Shown: positions 17,679 to 25,819 of the stretch, one piece after another
How positions within the stretch are numbered: position 1 is the first letter of the stretch
How the letters are laid out: each line of letters begins with the position of its first letter
Source: Vreelandella aquamarina
GTDB lineage: Bacteria > Pseudomonadota > Gammaproteobacteria > Pseudomonadales > Halomonadaceae
NCBI RefSeq assembly: GCF_900110265.1
Contig: NZ_FODB01000006.1
Location: 1-64,000, forward strand
Length of the DNA stretch: 64,000 nucleotides
Direction: 5' to 3'
Program-made: the position numbers and the translations under genes
Notes under the pieces: generated by a model
Told to the model about the DNA's origin: nothing
The model's database searches: none
The model's input: only the letters and a program-made list of their open reading frames with translations

Positions 17679-18422
17679 TTAGAACTCCTGCACGGTTGGG
17701 CGCAGAACGATCTCGTTAATATCCACGTCAGCAGGCTGCTCAATTGCGAAGGCGATAGCTCGAGCGACCGATTCGGCGGGAATTGCATGCTTGTAGAAGT
17801 CCACCACGAAATCGCGGCTCTGTTGGTGGGTGCTGCCGAATTTCAGTTCGGAGTCCACGGCGCCCGGTTCGATAGTCGTGGTGCGGATGCTGCCACCGAC
17901 TTCGTGACGCAGTCCTTCGGAGATAGCCCGCACAGCAAACTTGGTGCCGCTGTACACGGTGCCACCTGGGCTGAACACCTTCAGGCCTGCAACCGATGCG
18001 ATGTTGATGAAGTGACCACTGTTTTGTTTCTGGAAGACTGGCAATGCAGCCGCGACTCCGTACAGCAGACCCTTGATGTTGATATCGATCATGCGATCCC
18101 ACTCGTCAGTGCGAGTATCGCTGAGCGGTGCAATCGCCATCAGTCCGGCATTGTTGATCAGTACATCAATGCGACCGTAGGTGTCCACGGCACCTTGAAT
18201 GAGTGTTTTGACCTCTTCCTGAGAGGTGACATCGGTCTGATACGCGATTGCCTGACCACCTGCATTGGTCAGCTCAGCCACCAATGCGTCGAGTTTATCT
18301 TTGCGGCGTGCAGCCAGCACTACGCGAGCGCCAAGCGCAGCAAGGTGGCGTGCAGTAGCCTCACCCAGGCCGCTACTGGCACCGGTGATAACGACAACTT
18401 TTCCAGAAATGTTATTGCTCAT
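17679..18422 (-). CDS. Short-chain dehydrogenase/reductase (SDR)
   Basis: 247 residues, classical SDR. NAD(P)-binding TGASSGLG near residue 14, NNAG motif in VLINNAGLM, catalytic Ser in IASVAGL and the YSGTK active site are all present. The Arg pair (AARRKDK) after beta-2 suggests NADPH preference. The ATG at 18422 has a GAGG upstream; the alternative 12 codons earlier does not. It is divergent from a LysR gene and probably regulated by it. The substrate is unknown; many close-looking enzymes reduce small aldehydes or ketones. Confidence 0.88.
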   Translation of the reverse strand: MSNNISGKVVVITGASSGLGEATARHLAALGARVVLAARRKDKLDALVAELTNAGGQAIAYQTDVTSQEEVKTLIQGAVDTYGRIDVLINNAGLMAIAPLSDTRTDEWDRMIDINIKGLLYGVAAALPVFQKQNSGHFINIASVAGLKVFSPGGTVYSGTKFAVRAISEGLRHEVGGSIRTTTIEPGAVDSELKFGSTHQQSRDFVVDFYKHAIPAESVARAIAFAIEQPADVDINEIVLRPTVQEF

Positions 18423-18497
18423 GCTGAGAACCTCATCGGTGGTTTTATACTTCGCCATGGTTGGTTAACCTGGCAGTGCGCAAACTTTAGACCCATA

Positions 18498-18509
18498 ATT
18501 GATCTCAAT
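18498..18509. promoter_or_regulatory. Candidate LysR operator
   Basis: ATTGA-TC-TCAAT is an inverted repeat lying midway between the divergent SDR and LysR genes, consistent with the T-N11-A type of site bound by LysR proteins. The stretch is AT-rich relative to its surroundings. No consensus for this regulator is known to me. Confidence 0.4.
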
Positions 18510-18566
18510 AAATGGAAATGATTGGATTATGCTATTCCTGAAAATGGAATAAATGGGAGGGGCAAC

Positions 18567-19481
18567 ATGCTTAACCGCATGGAGATGGTTAGGATTTTTT
18601 GCACAGCAGCAGAGGCAGGTAGCTTCCGCGAAGCGGCAACTCGATTAGGCATCTCCCCACAAGGGGTGACTCGAGCCATTCAAGCCCTGGAAACTGAGCT
18701 TGGCGAATCACTGTTCCACCGCAATACCCGCCAGGTGAGCATCACTGCTTTCGGTCAGAATTACGCCAAAGATGCCAGGTCAGCTCTGGATCATTTCGAT
18801 ACGCTATTCCGGTCGCACAGGACGGAGCCTGAGCTGTCAGGTAGGGTGGGGATTACGGCTCCACATGCTATTGGCAGGCGCTTCCTAATACCGTTTCTTC
18901 AGCCCCTGGCCGCTGCACATCCTGACCTGCAATTCGATCTCCGCTTGGAAGATCAGATGACTGATGCTGTTGAGGCGCATATCGATATTGGTATCAGGGT
19001 GGGGGTTATTCGCGACCGGCGCTACATTGCACGTGCCTTAGCTCCCGTGCAGTTTTACGTTGTCGCGTCCCCGTCTCTCCTAGGCCAAAAGACACCACCT
19101 GAATCTTTGGATGCCTTAGCTAAGCTGCCACTTTCAGTCCTGATCGACCGGAAAAATGGCCGCCCTTGGCCTTGGCTATTTGCCGACGGGCAAACGTTCA
19201 CGCCCAGGCAGCCAGCGCTTATCTGTGATGATCCAGATACGGAATTGGAAGCCACCCTGGCAGGCATGTGTTTTGGCCAAATTCCTGCCTATCTGGCTGA
19301 GCCTCATCTGCGGTCAGGAAAGCTGGTTGCCGTTTTGGCTGATCTCGCTCCAGCACCATGGGATCTGTTCATATACCGCCCGCAGCAGGGTCCTGTATCG
19401 AAGCGGGTGCGATTGGTGTACGACCACCTTAAGCAGGCTTTCTCAAACCCCAAGCTATTTCCCCAGGGCCTGGGGAAATAG
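18567..19481 (+). CDS. LysR-family transcriptional regulator
   Basis: 304 residues: N-terminal winged helix (MEMVRIFCTAAEAGSFREAA, then ISPQGVTRAIQALETELGES) and a periplasmic-binding-like effector domain. GGGAGGGG before ATG 18567 is a strong ribosome binding site, so the 15-codon upstream extension is rejected. It belongs to the CrgA/AaeR-like group by general look. Divergent from the SDR gene; probably an activator or repressor of it and perhaps of the flavoenzyme genes downstream. Confidence 0.88.
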   Translation: MLNRMEMVRIFCTAAEAGSFREAATRLGISPQGVTRAIQALETELGESLFHRNTRQVSITAFGQNYAKDARSALDHFDTLFRSHRTEPELSGRVGITAPHAIGRRFLIPFLQPLAAAHPDLQFDLRLEDQMTDAVEAHIDIGIRVGVIRDRRYIARALAPVQFYVVASPSLLGQKTPPESLDALAKLPLSVLIDRKNGRPWPWLFADGQTFTPRQPALICDDPDTELEATLAGMCFGQIPAYLAEPHLRSGKLVAVLADLAPAPWDLFIYRPQQGPVSKRVRLVYDHLKQAFSNPKLFPQGLGK

Positions 19482-19594
19482 CCAGAGACTCATAGACAAC
19501 CCTGGCGCGAAGCACGGCGCGTTCCCAGCTGATCCAGAAGTGAGCTGCAAGGGCGTGGAAATATGCATACGTGCCGGAAAATGATAGCGACATA

Positions 19595-19623
19595 TTGACA
19601 TATTTATATATTGCAAATAATAT
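19595..19623 (+). promoter_or_regulatory. Near-consensus sigma-70 promoter
   Basis: TTGACA (19595-19600), a 17-bp spacer and TAATAT (19618-19623), in an AT-rich patch. It lies about 40 bp before the AGGAGG and ATG of the aldehyde dehydrogenase remnant and should drive that remnant and the flavoenzyme genes after it. Confidence 0.7.
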
Positions 19624-19663
19624 TAACTAATAACCCGTGCGAGAAACCTCAGGAGGTACCCCC

Positions 19664-19891
19664 ATGAAAGATTCCAGCGATACCTACCATGAGATCTCTG
19701 CCCATGCCCCCTTTGGTGGCGATAAAAAATCTGGCCTAGGACGGGAAACTCACAAGTCAATGCTGGAAGCCTACAGGCAGAAGAAGAACATCGACGTCAG
19801 CCTCAACGAAGCACCGCTAGGCTCTTCAGACCTCGTTGATCCATGTTTTTCGACTTATGGAATCGAATATTTTAGATATGCAGGTAAATGA
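19664..19891 (+). pseudogene. Aldehyde dehydrogenase remnant (C-terminal piece with own start)
   Basis: 75 codons with AGGAGG before the ATG. After six residues (MKDSSD) it reads YHEISAHAPFGGDKKSGLGR and ETHKSMLEAYRQKKNIDVSL, which is the extreme C-terminus of AldB/ExaC-like NAD aldehyde dehydrogenases. The usual Tyr of PFGGYK is Asp here. About 430 residues, including the catalytic Cys and Glu, are missing. The frame continues past the normal end (SSDLVDPCFSTYG). Its stop is 1 base from the ATG of the Old Yellow Enzyme gene, so it may serve as a translated leader even though it is not an enzyme. Confidence 0.75.
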
Positions 19892-19892
19892 A

Positions 19893-21017
19893 ATGACACA
19901 CTCAGAACTTTTTAAAACCACTCAGCTGGGCCCATACACCCTCAAGAACCGTATCGTTCTGCCGCCACTGACGCGTTCGCGTAGCTCCCAACCCGGCAAT
20001 ATTGCGAACGACCTGATGGCCACCTATTACCGTCAGCGCAGCGGTGCTGGCTTCATGGTGACCGAGGGCACACAGATTGAACCCCGAGGACAGGGTTATG
20101 CCTGGACACCCGGCATTCATAGCCCGGAACAGATACAAGGCTGGCGTAAGGTCACCGACGCTGTTCACGCCGAAGGAGGGGTGATCTTTGCTCAACTTTG
20201 GCATGTGGGCCGCGTGTCGCACACATCGCTGCAACCCGGTGGCGAAGCGCCCGTCGCGCCATCAGCCATCCGCGCGGACAACGTCAAGGTGTTCATCGAA
20301 ACTGGCCCCGGCACGGGTACACTGGCCGACCCATCGACCCCACGAGCCCTGTCCACCGAGGAGGTAAAGGAACTGGTTGAGCTCTACGCCCAGGCAGCCC
20401 GAAATGCTCTGGAAGCAGGTTTTGACGGGGTGGAGCTTCACTGCGCGAACGGGTACCTGGTAAACCAGTTCATTTCGGCCCATACCAACCAGCGTGATGA
20501 TGAATATGGCGGTTCGCTGCAGAATCGTCTTCGTTTCCTGCGCGAAATCACACTCGCCGTTGCTGGTGTGGTCGGCAAGGAGCGCGTTGGCGTTCGCTTC
20601 GCTCCGCTGTTCGCGACCACAGACGAAGACCGCGTCTACCTTGGCCTGGTCGAAGAAGATCCTCACCAAACCTACATCGAGGCAGTGAAGATCCTCGAGG
20701 AAGTGGGCATTGCCTACCTGTCGCTCGCCGAAGCTGATTGGGACAACGCACCCGAGCTGCCTGAGACGTTCCGGGAAGCTGTTCGTAAGACTTTCAGCGG
20801 CAAGATTATCTGTGCCGGCAAGTACACTGCTGAACGAGCAAATCGCGTGATAAAAGCTGGCTGGGCCGACCTGATCGCTTTTGGTCGCCCCTTCATTGCG
20901 AACCCCGACCTGCCCGCGCGTATCGCCAACAACTGGCCGCTTAACCCACTTGATCCAAGCAGCATGTACGGCGGTACCGATAAGGGCTACACCGACTACC
21001 CGACTTACAAAGCCTAA
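19893..21017 (+). CDS. Old Yellow Enzyme-family alkene reductase (NemA-like)
   Basis: 374 residues, FMN-dependent TIM barrel. Family signatures: LKNRIVLPPLTRSRSSQPGN, WHVGRVSH, VELHCANGYLVNQFISAHTN with the H-x-x-N pair that binds the substrate carbonyl, RDDEYGGSLQNR and the C-terminal ADLIAFGRPFIANPDLP. It reduces activated C=C bonds such as in enones or maleimides, or nitrate esters, with NAD(P)H. It follows the aldehyde dehydrogenase remnant by one base, so translation is probably coupled, and precedes a luciferase-like gene in one operon. Confidence 0.92.
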   Translation: MTHSELFKTTQLGPYTLKNRIVLPPLTRSRSSQPGNIANDLMATYYRQRSGAGFMVTEGTQIEPRGQGYAWTPGIHSPEQIQGWRKVTDAVHAEGGVIFAQLWHVGRVSHTSLQPGGEAPVAPSAIRADNVKVFIETGPGTGTLADPSTPRALSTEEVKELVELYAQAARNALEAGFDGVELHCANGYLVNQFISAHTNQRDDEYGGSLQNRLRFLREITLAVAGVVGKERVGVRFAPLFATTDEDRVYLGLVEEDPHQTYIEAVKILEEVGIAYLSLAEADWDNAPELPETFREAVRKTFSGKIICAGKYTAERANRVIKAGWADLIAFGRPFIANPDLPARIANNWPLNPLDPSSMYGGTDKGYTDYPTYKA

Positions 21018-21082
21018 GCGCTCAGAGCCACGCCCCATAACTCAGGGCGTGGCACAGCGTTTGCTGACCGAGGAAGTTAAGC

Positions 21083-22066
21083 ATGTACCAACCGAGTACG
21101 ATTCCCTACCAAGAGCATAGGGGATTCAAACAGACCTTCAGACAGGGTCATCTAAGCCTTGGGCTGTTCTTTCCCCTGGAGGCTTTCCAGGGTGACACAC
21201 CGCGCATGCTAGATCAGGTCGCGCTGGCCAAACGTGCAGAGGCACTGGGTTTTTCGGCGCTCTGGTTTCGCGATGTGCCGCTCAGGGACCCAAGCTTCGG
21301 CGATGTCGGCCAGGTTTTCGACCCTTGGGTGTATCTGGGCTACATCGCAGCCCATACAACAAAAATCGCACTAGGCACCGCCTCCATCGCCCTTACCTTG
21401 CGTAATCCCTTGCACACGGCAAAGGCCGCAGCGAGCATTGATCAGTTGAGCGGAGGTCGTTTGCTCCTGGGAGTAGCCTCTGGCGATCGTCCCGTGGAGT
21501 TTCCCGCATTCAGCGTTGATCCAGAAAAGCGTGGCGAGACCTTTCAAGAAAACCTCAATGTGATACGCCAAGCCCATCGAACACACTTCGAGCCCATTCG
21601 CTGGAGTCACGGCGAGTTACTGGGGGCCGATCTCGTTCCCAAACCTACGACTCGGGAAATACCGCTATTCGTAACCGGACACAGCCGCCAGCCGCTCGAT
21701 TGGATCGCGCGTGAAAGCCATGGATGGATCAACTATCCACGTCCGCCACAAATGCAGCGACTGGTCGTGGAAGATTGGCGACAGGAAACGGCTAAACAGT
21801 GTGGCACTATCTACAAGCCGTTCTTGCAATCGCTGTATATCGACCTGGACGAACACCCATCCACGCCGCCCTCGCCTATCCATCTAGGATTCCGACTGGG
21901 ACGTAACCATCTTCTGGCCTTGCTGGATACACTTCAGGAAATCGGTGTAGATCACGTCATCCTGAACCTCAAGTATGGTAAACGCCCCGCAGCAGAGGTT
22001 ATCGAGGAACTTGGCAAACATATCGTCCCGCAATTCGGCGCACAGGTGTCCGATAGTCCTACCTGA
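21083..22066 (+). CDS. LLM-class flavin-dependent oxidoreductase (BA3436-like)
   Basis: 327 residues, luciferase-like monooxygenase fold. The sequence HLSLGLFFPLEAFQGDTPRM, ALGFSALWFRDVPLRDPSFG, DQLSGGRLLLGVASGDRP and PLFVTGHSRQPLDWIAR fits the subgroup annotated as luciferase-type oxidoreductase of the BA3436 family. It likely uses reduced flavin from another enzyme. GAGGAAG precedes the ATG. 65 bases after the Old Yellow Enzyme gene and presumably in the same operon. Substrate unknown. Confidence 0.85.
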   Translation: MYQPSTIPYQEHRGFKQTFRQGHLSLGLFFPLEAFQGDTPRMLDQVALAKRAEALGFSALWFRDVPLRDPSFGDVGQVFDPWVYLGYIAAHTTKIALGTASIALTLRNPLHTAKAAASIDQLSGGRLLLGVASGDRPVEFPAFSVDPEKRGETFQENLNVIRQAHRTHFEPIRWSHGELLGADLVPKPTTREIPLFVTGHSRQPLDWIARESHGWINYPRPPQMQRLVVEDWRQETAKQCGTIYKPFLQSLYIDLDEHPSTPPSPIHLGFRLGRNHLLALLDTLQEIGVDHVILNLKYGKRPAAEVIEELGKHIVPQFGAQVSDSPT

Positions 22067-22200
22067 CAGGACAATAGGATTCCAGTCCAAGCCTGCCCAT
22101 CACTGCGAAGGGCAGGCGCGGAGATCATGGTGAAGCCTTCCAATTTGCTGCGTGAAGCAGGAAGATATCCAGATATCGGAAGAGTAGGTATAAAAAATTC

Positions 22201-22506
22201 ATGACTATTGACGTCAACGAAGCCCTGAAAGCATTGGCGAACCCGACGCGCCTTGCCATCCTCAATTGGCTCAAGGATCCCAGGACAGTCTTTCCCGAGC
22301 AGGAAGTCGACCCAGAAACGGTAGGCGTGTGCGTCAGTATCATCCAGGAGCGCACGGGCCTCTCGCAGTCAACGACATCGCTTTATCTCGCAGCTCTACA
22401 GCGCGCGCAATTGGTGACATCGCAGCGGATCGGCCCTTGGACCTACTACAAACGCCACGATGAGAATATCGATGCCTTCTTAAAGGCGCTGCAAGAAAGA
22501 ATCTAG
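22201..22506 (+). CDS. ArsR-family helix-turn-helix regulator
   Basis: 101 residues. LKALANPTRLAILNWLKDP and ERTGLSQSTTSLYLAALQRA form the ArsR winged helix; ligand-binding Cys pairs of metal sensors are absent (only one Cys, in VGVCVS). Its stop codon TAG lies inside the 4-base duplication CTAG made by insertion of the IS1380-like element, so the final residues may not be the original ones. Located at the end of the redox operon; it may respond to a redox or organic signal. Confidence 0.8.
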   Translation: MTIDVNEALKALANPTRLAILNWLKDPRTVFPEQEVDPETVGVCVSIIQERTGLSQSTTSLYLAALQRAQLVTSQRIGPWTYYKRHDENIDAFLKALQERI

Positions 22507-23402
22507 CCTGGATTTCTCATAGCACCTCAGCCAGTACCGCACTCAGGCTCTAACACCGCTAAACACCTATTGGCTCGACTTACATCGGCTACTTTTTAAC
22601 CACTTTTCGTCGTTCAGACACACCTCCCCCTTCCCCCCATTGCGTCGGGCCGGGGGCGCCCGAGCAGTCAGTTCGGCACCAACCGCCTGACGAGATCGGA
22701 TAGCGCCGTTTTATAGGGGTAGCTGTCACTCATGAGTACGCGGATTCGACGCGTATTGCGGATGATGACCGCGCCTACTTTGATGAGCTTGAGCCTAAGG
22801 TTGCTCGGACTCATGCCCGTGAAGGGCGTGTGCTTCAGGTAAGTCCGTAACCGCTCGAACAGTGTATAAGCGAAGCCCGACAAGATCAGCCGCCACTGAT
22901 TGGCCCACCAGTGTGTGCTGGAGGTACGGTCAGCGAACAGGCTCAGTTGTTGATCCTTGATACGGAAAGCGGAACGTCTCCGCTACTTTCCCTCCCACCT
23001 GCCACTGAGTCTTGCGTACCAGCATCATGGGCACACCCACTTCCTTGAGCAGCCGGCTGTTCTTGGCAATTCCCACGATGTAGTCGACGTGATGCCGATC
23101 GCACCAGTTCAGCATCCGGGGACGACAAAAGTGGCTATCACCGCGTAACACGATGCGGGTATCGGGCCAGTATTGGCGGATAAAGCGTACCAGTAAGGCG
23201 AGGATCGCCCAGCTATGGCGGCTGTCGCTGCGGTCACTGGTGCGCAGATAGTCGGCTTCAATTTGGCGGTGTGAGAGTGGCGAGAAGGTCAGCTTTTCAG
23301 GTACCATTTTGGAAGCGGCTGTTGGTGCTTGATGGATTGGTTAGGTTCTTGAAATCATAGCACTTTCAGCCGCTTTCTTTTATACCCTGTGAAAAATCCA
23401 GG
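22507..23402 (-). mobile_element. IS1380-family element, internally deleted
   Basis: Terminal inverted repeats CCTGGATTTCTCATAGC (from 22507) and, reversed, CCTGGATTTTTCACAGG (ending 23402) are bounded by direct repeats CTAG at 22503-22506 and 23403-23406. The element is about 900 bp, roughly half of a normal IS1380. The first 160 bp (22507-22667) are non-coding. It interrupts a zeta-toxin-like gene region on its right. Confidence 0.8.
22668..23307 (-). pseudogene. IS1380 transposase, two internal deletions
   Basis: Read from 23307 downward. The start (MVPEKLTFSPLSHRQIEAD) is the family N-terminus but passes directly into YLRTSDRSDSRHSWAIL, a region normally over 100 residues later. It continues through RIVLRGDSHFCRPRMLNWC. 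Around 22960 (TTTCCGTAT) the frame shifts and resumes near the C-terminus (DQQLSLFADRTSSTHWWANQ, then GFAYTLFERLRTYLKHTPF). One catalytic Asp region survives; the protein cannot be active. Confidence 0.75.
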
Positions 23403-23404
23403 CT

Positions 23405-23536
23405 AGAGATGCCGGCTTCAAGAATTATCTTTACTACATTGCCACCGACGATCCTGACATTAACGTACAACGCGTTCTGAACCGAGTTAGCATAGGTGGC
23501 CACCCTGTACCCGAAGAAAAGATTCGTCAACGCTAA
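23405..23536 (+). pseudogene. Fragment of a zeta-toxin-like P-loop ATPase gene
   Basis: 43 codons between the IS1380 target duplication and the IS630 left end. The reading DAGFKNYLYYIATDDPDINV then QRVLNRVSIGGHPVPEEKIR matches the style of COG4185 zeta-toxin-like ATPases (GY..YLYYVATEDPEIN...RV..GGHPVPE.KI). The 5' part with the P-loop is gone on the IS1380 side and the 3' part ends at TAA formed at the IS630 junction. It is a relic of an older resident gene. Confidence 0.6.
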
Positions 23537-23600
23537 GTGACAGCACATAAGTTTTTGCGCATAATGGGCGGCTTGTTTCCCCCTGCGCCAGGACGTACGC

Positions 23601-24029
23601 ATGAGGCACCGCTTTGTTACTCCTCTCACGACGGCTGAGCAGGAGGCCCTGATGGACACTTACCGATACGCCGAAAAGCCTGCGCTGCGTCGGCGTGCTC
23701 ATGGCATCCTGCTCAGTCACAAAGGGCATACGATCGGGCAGATCTGCGAGATCCTGGTCGTCACCCGTAACACGGTGGCAAGCTGGTTCAAGGCCTGGGA
23801 GGCTAAAGGCCTGCAAGGTCTCCATGACAGGGCGCGTAGCGGGCGACCGCCAATTTTCGATGACCAGGAGCATGGGCGCTTGCAGGAGCTGGTCCAAGAG
23901 CATCCTCATCAGATCAAGACCGTTCGGGCTCGGCTGCTTGAGGAAACCGGCAAGACCTCCAGTACGGCGACCCTCAGGCGGACGTTAAAAAAATCGGCCA
24001 TAGCTTCAAGCGCGTCCGGCGCTCACTGA
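23601..24029 (+). pseudogene. IS630 transposase N-terminal half (helix-turn-helix)
   Basis: 142 codons with two helix-turn-helix segments: RHRFVTPLTTAEQEALMDTY, IGQICEILVVTRNTVASWFK and LLEETGKTSSTATLRRTLK. It terminates after a run of seven A residues. Reading -1 from the run continues as IGHSFKRVRRSLTGRR into the DDE segment, so this is the first half of a frameshifted transposase. The downstream catalytic part (24074-24289) is gutted. Confidence 0.8.
23985..23996 (+). promoter_or_regulatory. Candidate -1 frameshift slippery run (A7)
   Basis: TTA-AAA-AAA-TCG in frame 0, with A at 23987-23993. A -1 slip gives AAA-AAA-ATC-GGC and joins the two halves of the transposase exactly (27 codons to the ATG of the DDE segment). 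Ribosomal or transcriptional slippage is plausible; a fixed indel is the alternative. Confidence 0.5.
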
Positions 24030-24305
24030 CGGGGCGACGTGACGAGACGGATTTCCGCAACACGCAAGGCCTGATGTCAGCGCTTCAGGCCTGGGAAGAT
24101 CAGGGTATCGCAGAGCTTTACTATTTTGATGAATCTGGGTTTTCCCAGTCATCTGCCTTGCCCTATGCGTGGAGTCCTGTCGGGAAACCGCTGGAGATGA
24201 CCGCCTATGAAAGCTTCGCGACGTTGCGTAGTGAGGCAGAACGGATCCTGTCAGGTTACGGAACGGAATGCGCAATTTCTTTTGCTTAGGTACTTAGGCA
24301 CCGAG

Positions 24306-24749
24306 TTGAAAAGCACTTCGCGCAGCCTGCTAATGACCAGTGCGTTCATCGGTGCGCTGTTGCTAACCGGCTGTGCCCAGCATCACCAACACGCCACGCT
24401 GTATGAGCGTATCGGCGGCCAGCCCACCATTGAAGCCGTGGTCGAAAACCTGCTTTACCGCATTGCCGATGACGAAGAGATCGTCAGCTACTTTGCCAAT
24501 AACAATATTGACCTGTTTGCGGCATCGCTGGCCTCTCAGCTGTGTGATGTAAGCGACGGCCCCTGCCAGTACAAAGGCCCACCCATGGACCGCGCCCACC
24601 AAACCATGGGCATTACCGATGCGCATTTTAATCGAGTAGTGGAGTACCTGGACGCGGCCATGGTAGAGGAAGGGGTGCCGCTGGCGGCCCGCAACGATAT
24701 GCTCGGCCGCCTGGCTCCCATGTACAAAGATGTTATGCGCTTGCAGTAA
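24306..24749 (+). CDS. Truncated hemoglobin, lipoprotein form
   Basis: 147 residues from a TTG start. N-terminal signal KSTSRSLLMTSAFIGALLLTGC with lipobox LLTGC, then a group 1 truncated-hemoglobin fold: TLYERIGGQPTIEAVVENLL, YFANNNIDLF, and the proximal His in MDRAHQTMGI. A Cys pair (CDVSDGPC) may form a disulfide. It probably binds heme at the periplasmic face and handles O2 or NO. The IS630 remnant ends about 15 bp upstream, so native promoter and perhaps start have been replaced. An ATG nine codons later would shorten the signal; the frame also runs back into the IS. Confidence 0.78.
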   Translation: MKSTSRSLLMTSAFIGALLLTGCAQHHQHATLYERIGGQPTIEAVVENLLYRIADDEEIVSYFANNNIDLFAASLASQLCDVSDGPCQYKGPPMDRAHQTMGITDAHFNRVVEYLDAAMVEEGVPLAARNDMLGRLAPMYKDVMRLQ

Positions 24750-25819
24750 CCTGCCAGCCATCACGCCCTGCTGTTTTCACCTGATAGAGCGCTTTGTCGG
24801 CCGCCTCATAGGCCATCGCAAACGAGTTTGCATCGGCTACAAAGCGCGCTCCCCCAATACTTAAGGTGACATCTTTGTTATCGGGATGGGCAGGGTGCGA
24901 GAACTGCGCCGCCTCAAGCTCTACTTGTAACGCCTCACAATACTGGGTCAGCGCTTGATCAGTGGGACACGGCAGCAACGCGGCAAACTCATCGCCCCCA
25001 AGGCGATATAGCGTGGCCTCGGCACCGAGCGCATCTCCTAGTAAATTCGCCAGCAGGCGCAGCAGGCGATCCCCCTCAGGGTGGCCCAAGGCATCGTTAT
25101 ACTGCTTAAAGAAATCGATATCGACCAGAATCAGCCCTATGGAGCGGCCTGAGTAAGCGGCGACATCCTGATGGAGCGCACTGCGGTTACCGATACCGGT
25201 GAGTGCGCCGCAATTGGCGCTCGTGCATCGCCCAAAAGAGCAAGCCTAAGACAAAAATCAGCAGACTGGAGTAGATCAATACCTGATTATGACGGCGCGT
25301 GCTGGAGGAGAAATCATTGATAGCCATACCACGGCGATCCAACTGATCCATCTCAATACGAGTTAAGCACTCCACTGGAATAAACAGCGCATGGGCCGCA
25401 TCGAAAGGATCGATCTGTTGGGCGTCAATGAGCTCAGCCAACTCATCTATCAACGCTAGGCTGGATGCAGTGCAGGCGTAATACTGGCGGTAGATATGCA
25501 CATCAAACAGGCCATAGGCCAGATCCAATGAAAGGCGCGCTTCGCCTAGCTCAACGGGCGACGAGGCCATCAACAGCTTTTCCTGGGCGCGCTGCACGTA
25601 ACCACGCGCACGAGTCGCCAACTGTTGGCCAGTTAAGCTGCCCGTCTGGCTGAAATAAGCCTGTATTTCTGGGTAAACCCAGCGCGCCTCGTACACAATC
25701 AGTACCATCAGCCCAACAAAGCTCATCAGGCTTAGTGTCAACCATGTGACGTAACGCCGCCCTCCACGCCGTAAGCGTGACGAGACCGGCGATTTATTAG
25801 GCGGCGTGGCACTCACCAT
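24733..25819 (-). pseudogene. GGDEF protein (diguanylate cyclase type), frameshifted
   Basis: The 5' part (25819-25187) encodes a membrane segment (TWLTLSLMSFVGLMVLIVYE), a periplasmic region of about 130 residues and a second membrane helix (VLIYSSLLIFVLGLLFWAMH). It then stops at QLRRTHRYR. In another frame the GGDEF domain follows at once: ALTGIGNRSALHQD, LILVDIDFFKQYNDALGHPE, RLGGDEFAALL and VTLSIGGARF. The usual linker of about 5 residues before TD-ALTGIGNR is absent, so a small deletion that changed the frame is likely. Intact, it would make c-di-GMP. Its ATG overlaps the stop of the upstream gene. Confidence 0.75.

Larger units (their letters stand above)
23535..24290 (+). mobile_element. 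IS630-family remnant, copy B (catalytic middle deleted)
   Basis: It shares left and right ends with copy A and has the same orientation. The element keeps the 5' half missing from copy A. It lacks 324 bp of the DDE region, precisely between two copies of TGACCGCCTA that in copy A lie at 16909 and 17233; only one remains here (24198-24207). It sits directly upstream of the truncated-hemoglobin gene and marks the right side of the island. Confidence 0.8.

Noticed and set aside
17517-18521. 334-codon open frame on the plus strand over the SDR gene
   Set aside because: It is antisense to a clear SDR with all catalytic motifs, has no ribosome binding site and its product has no recognisable domain.
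16720-24290. Functional composite transposon
   Set aside because: Neither IS630 copy can encode a full transposase and no target duplication was found around the whole segment.
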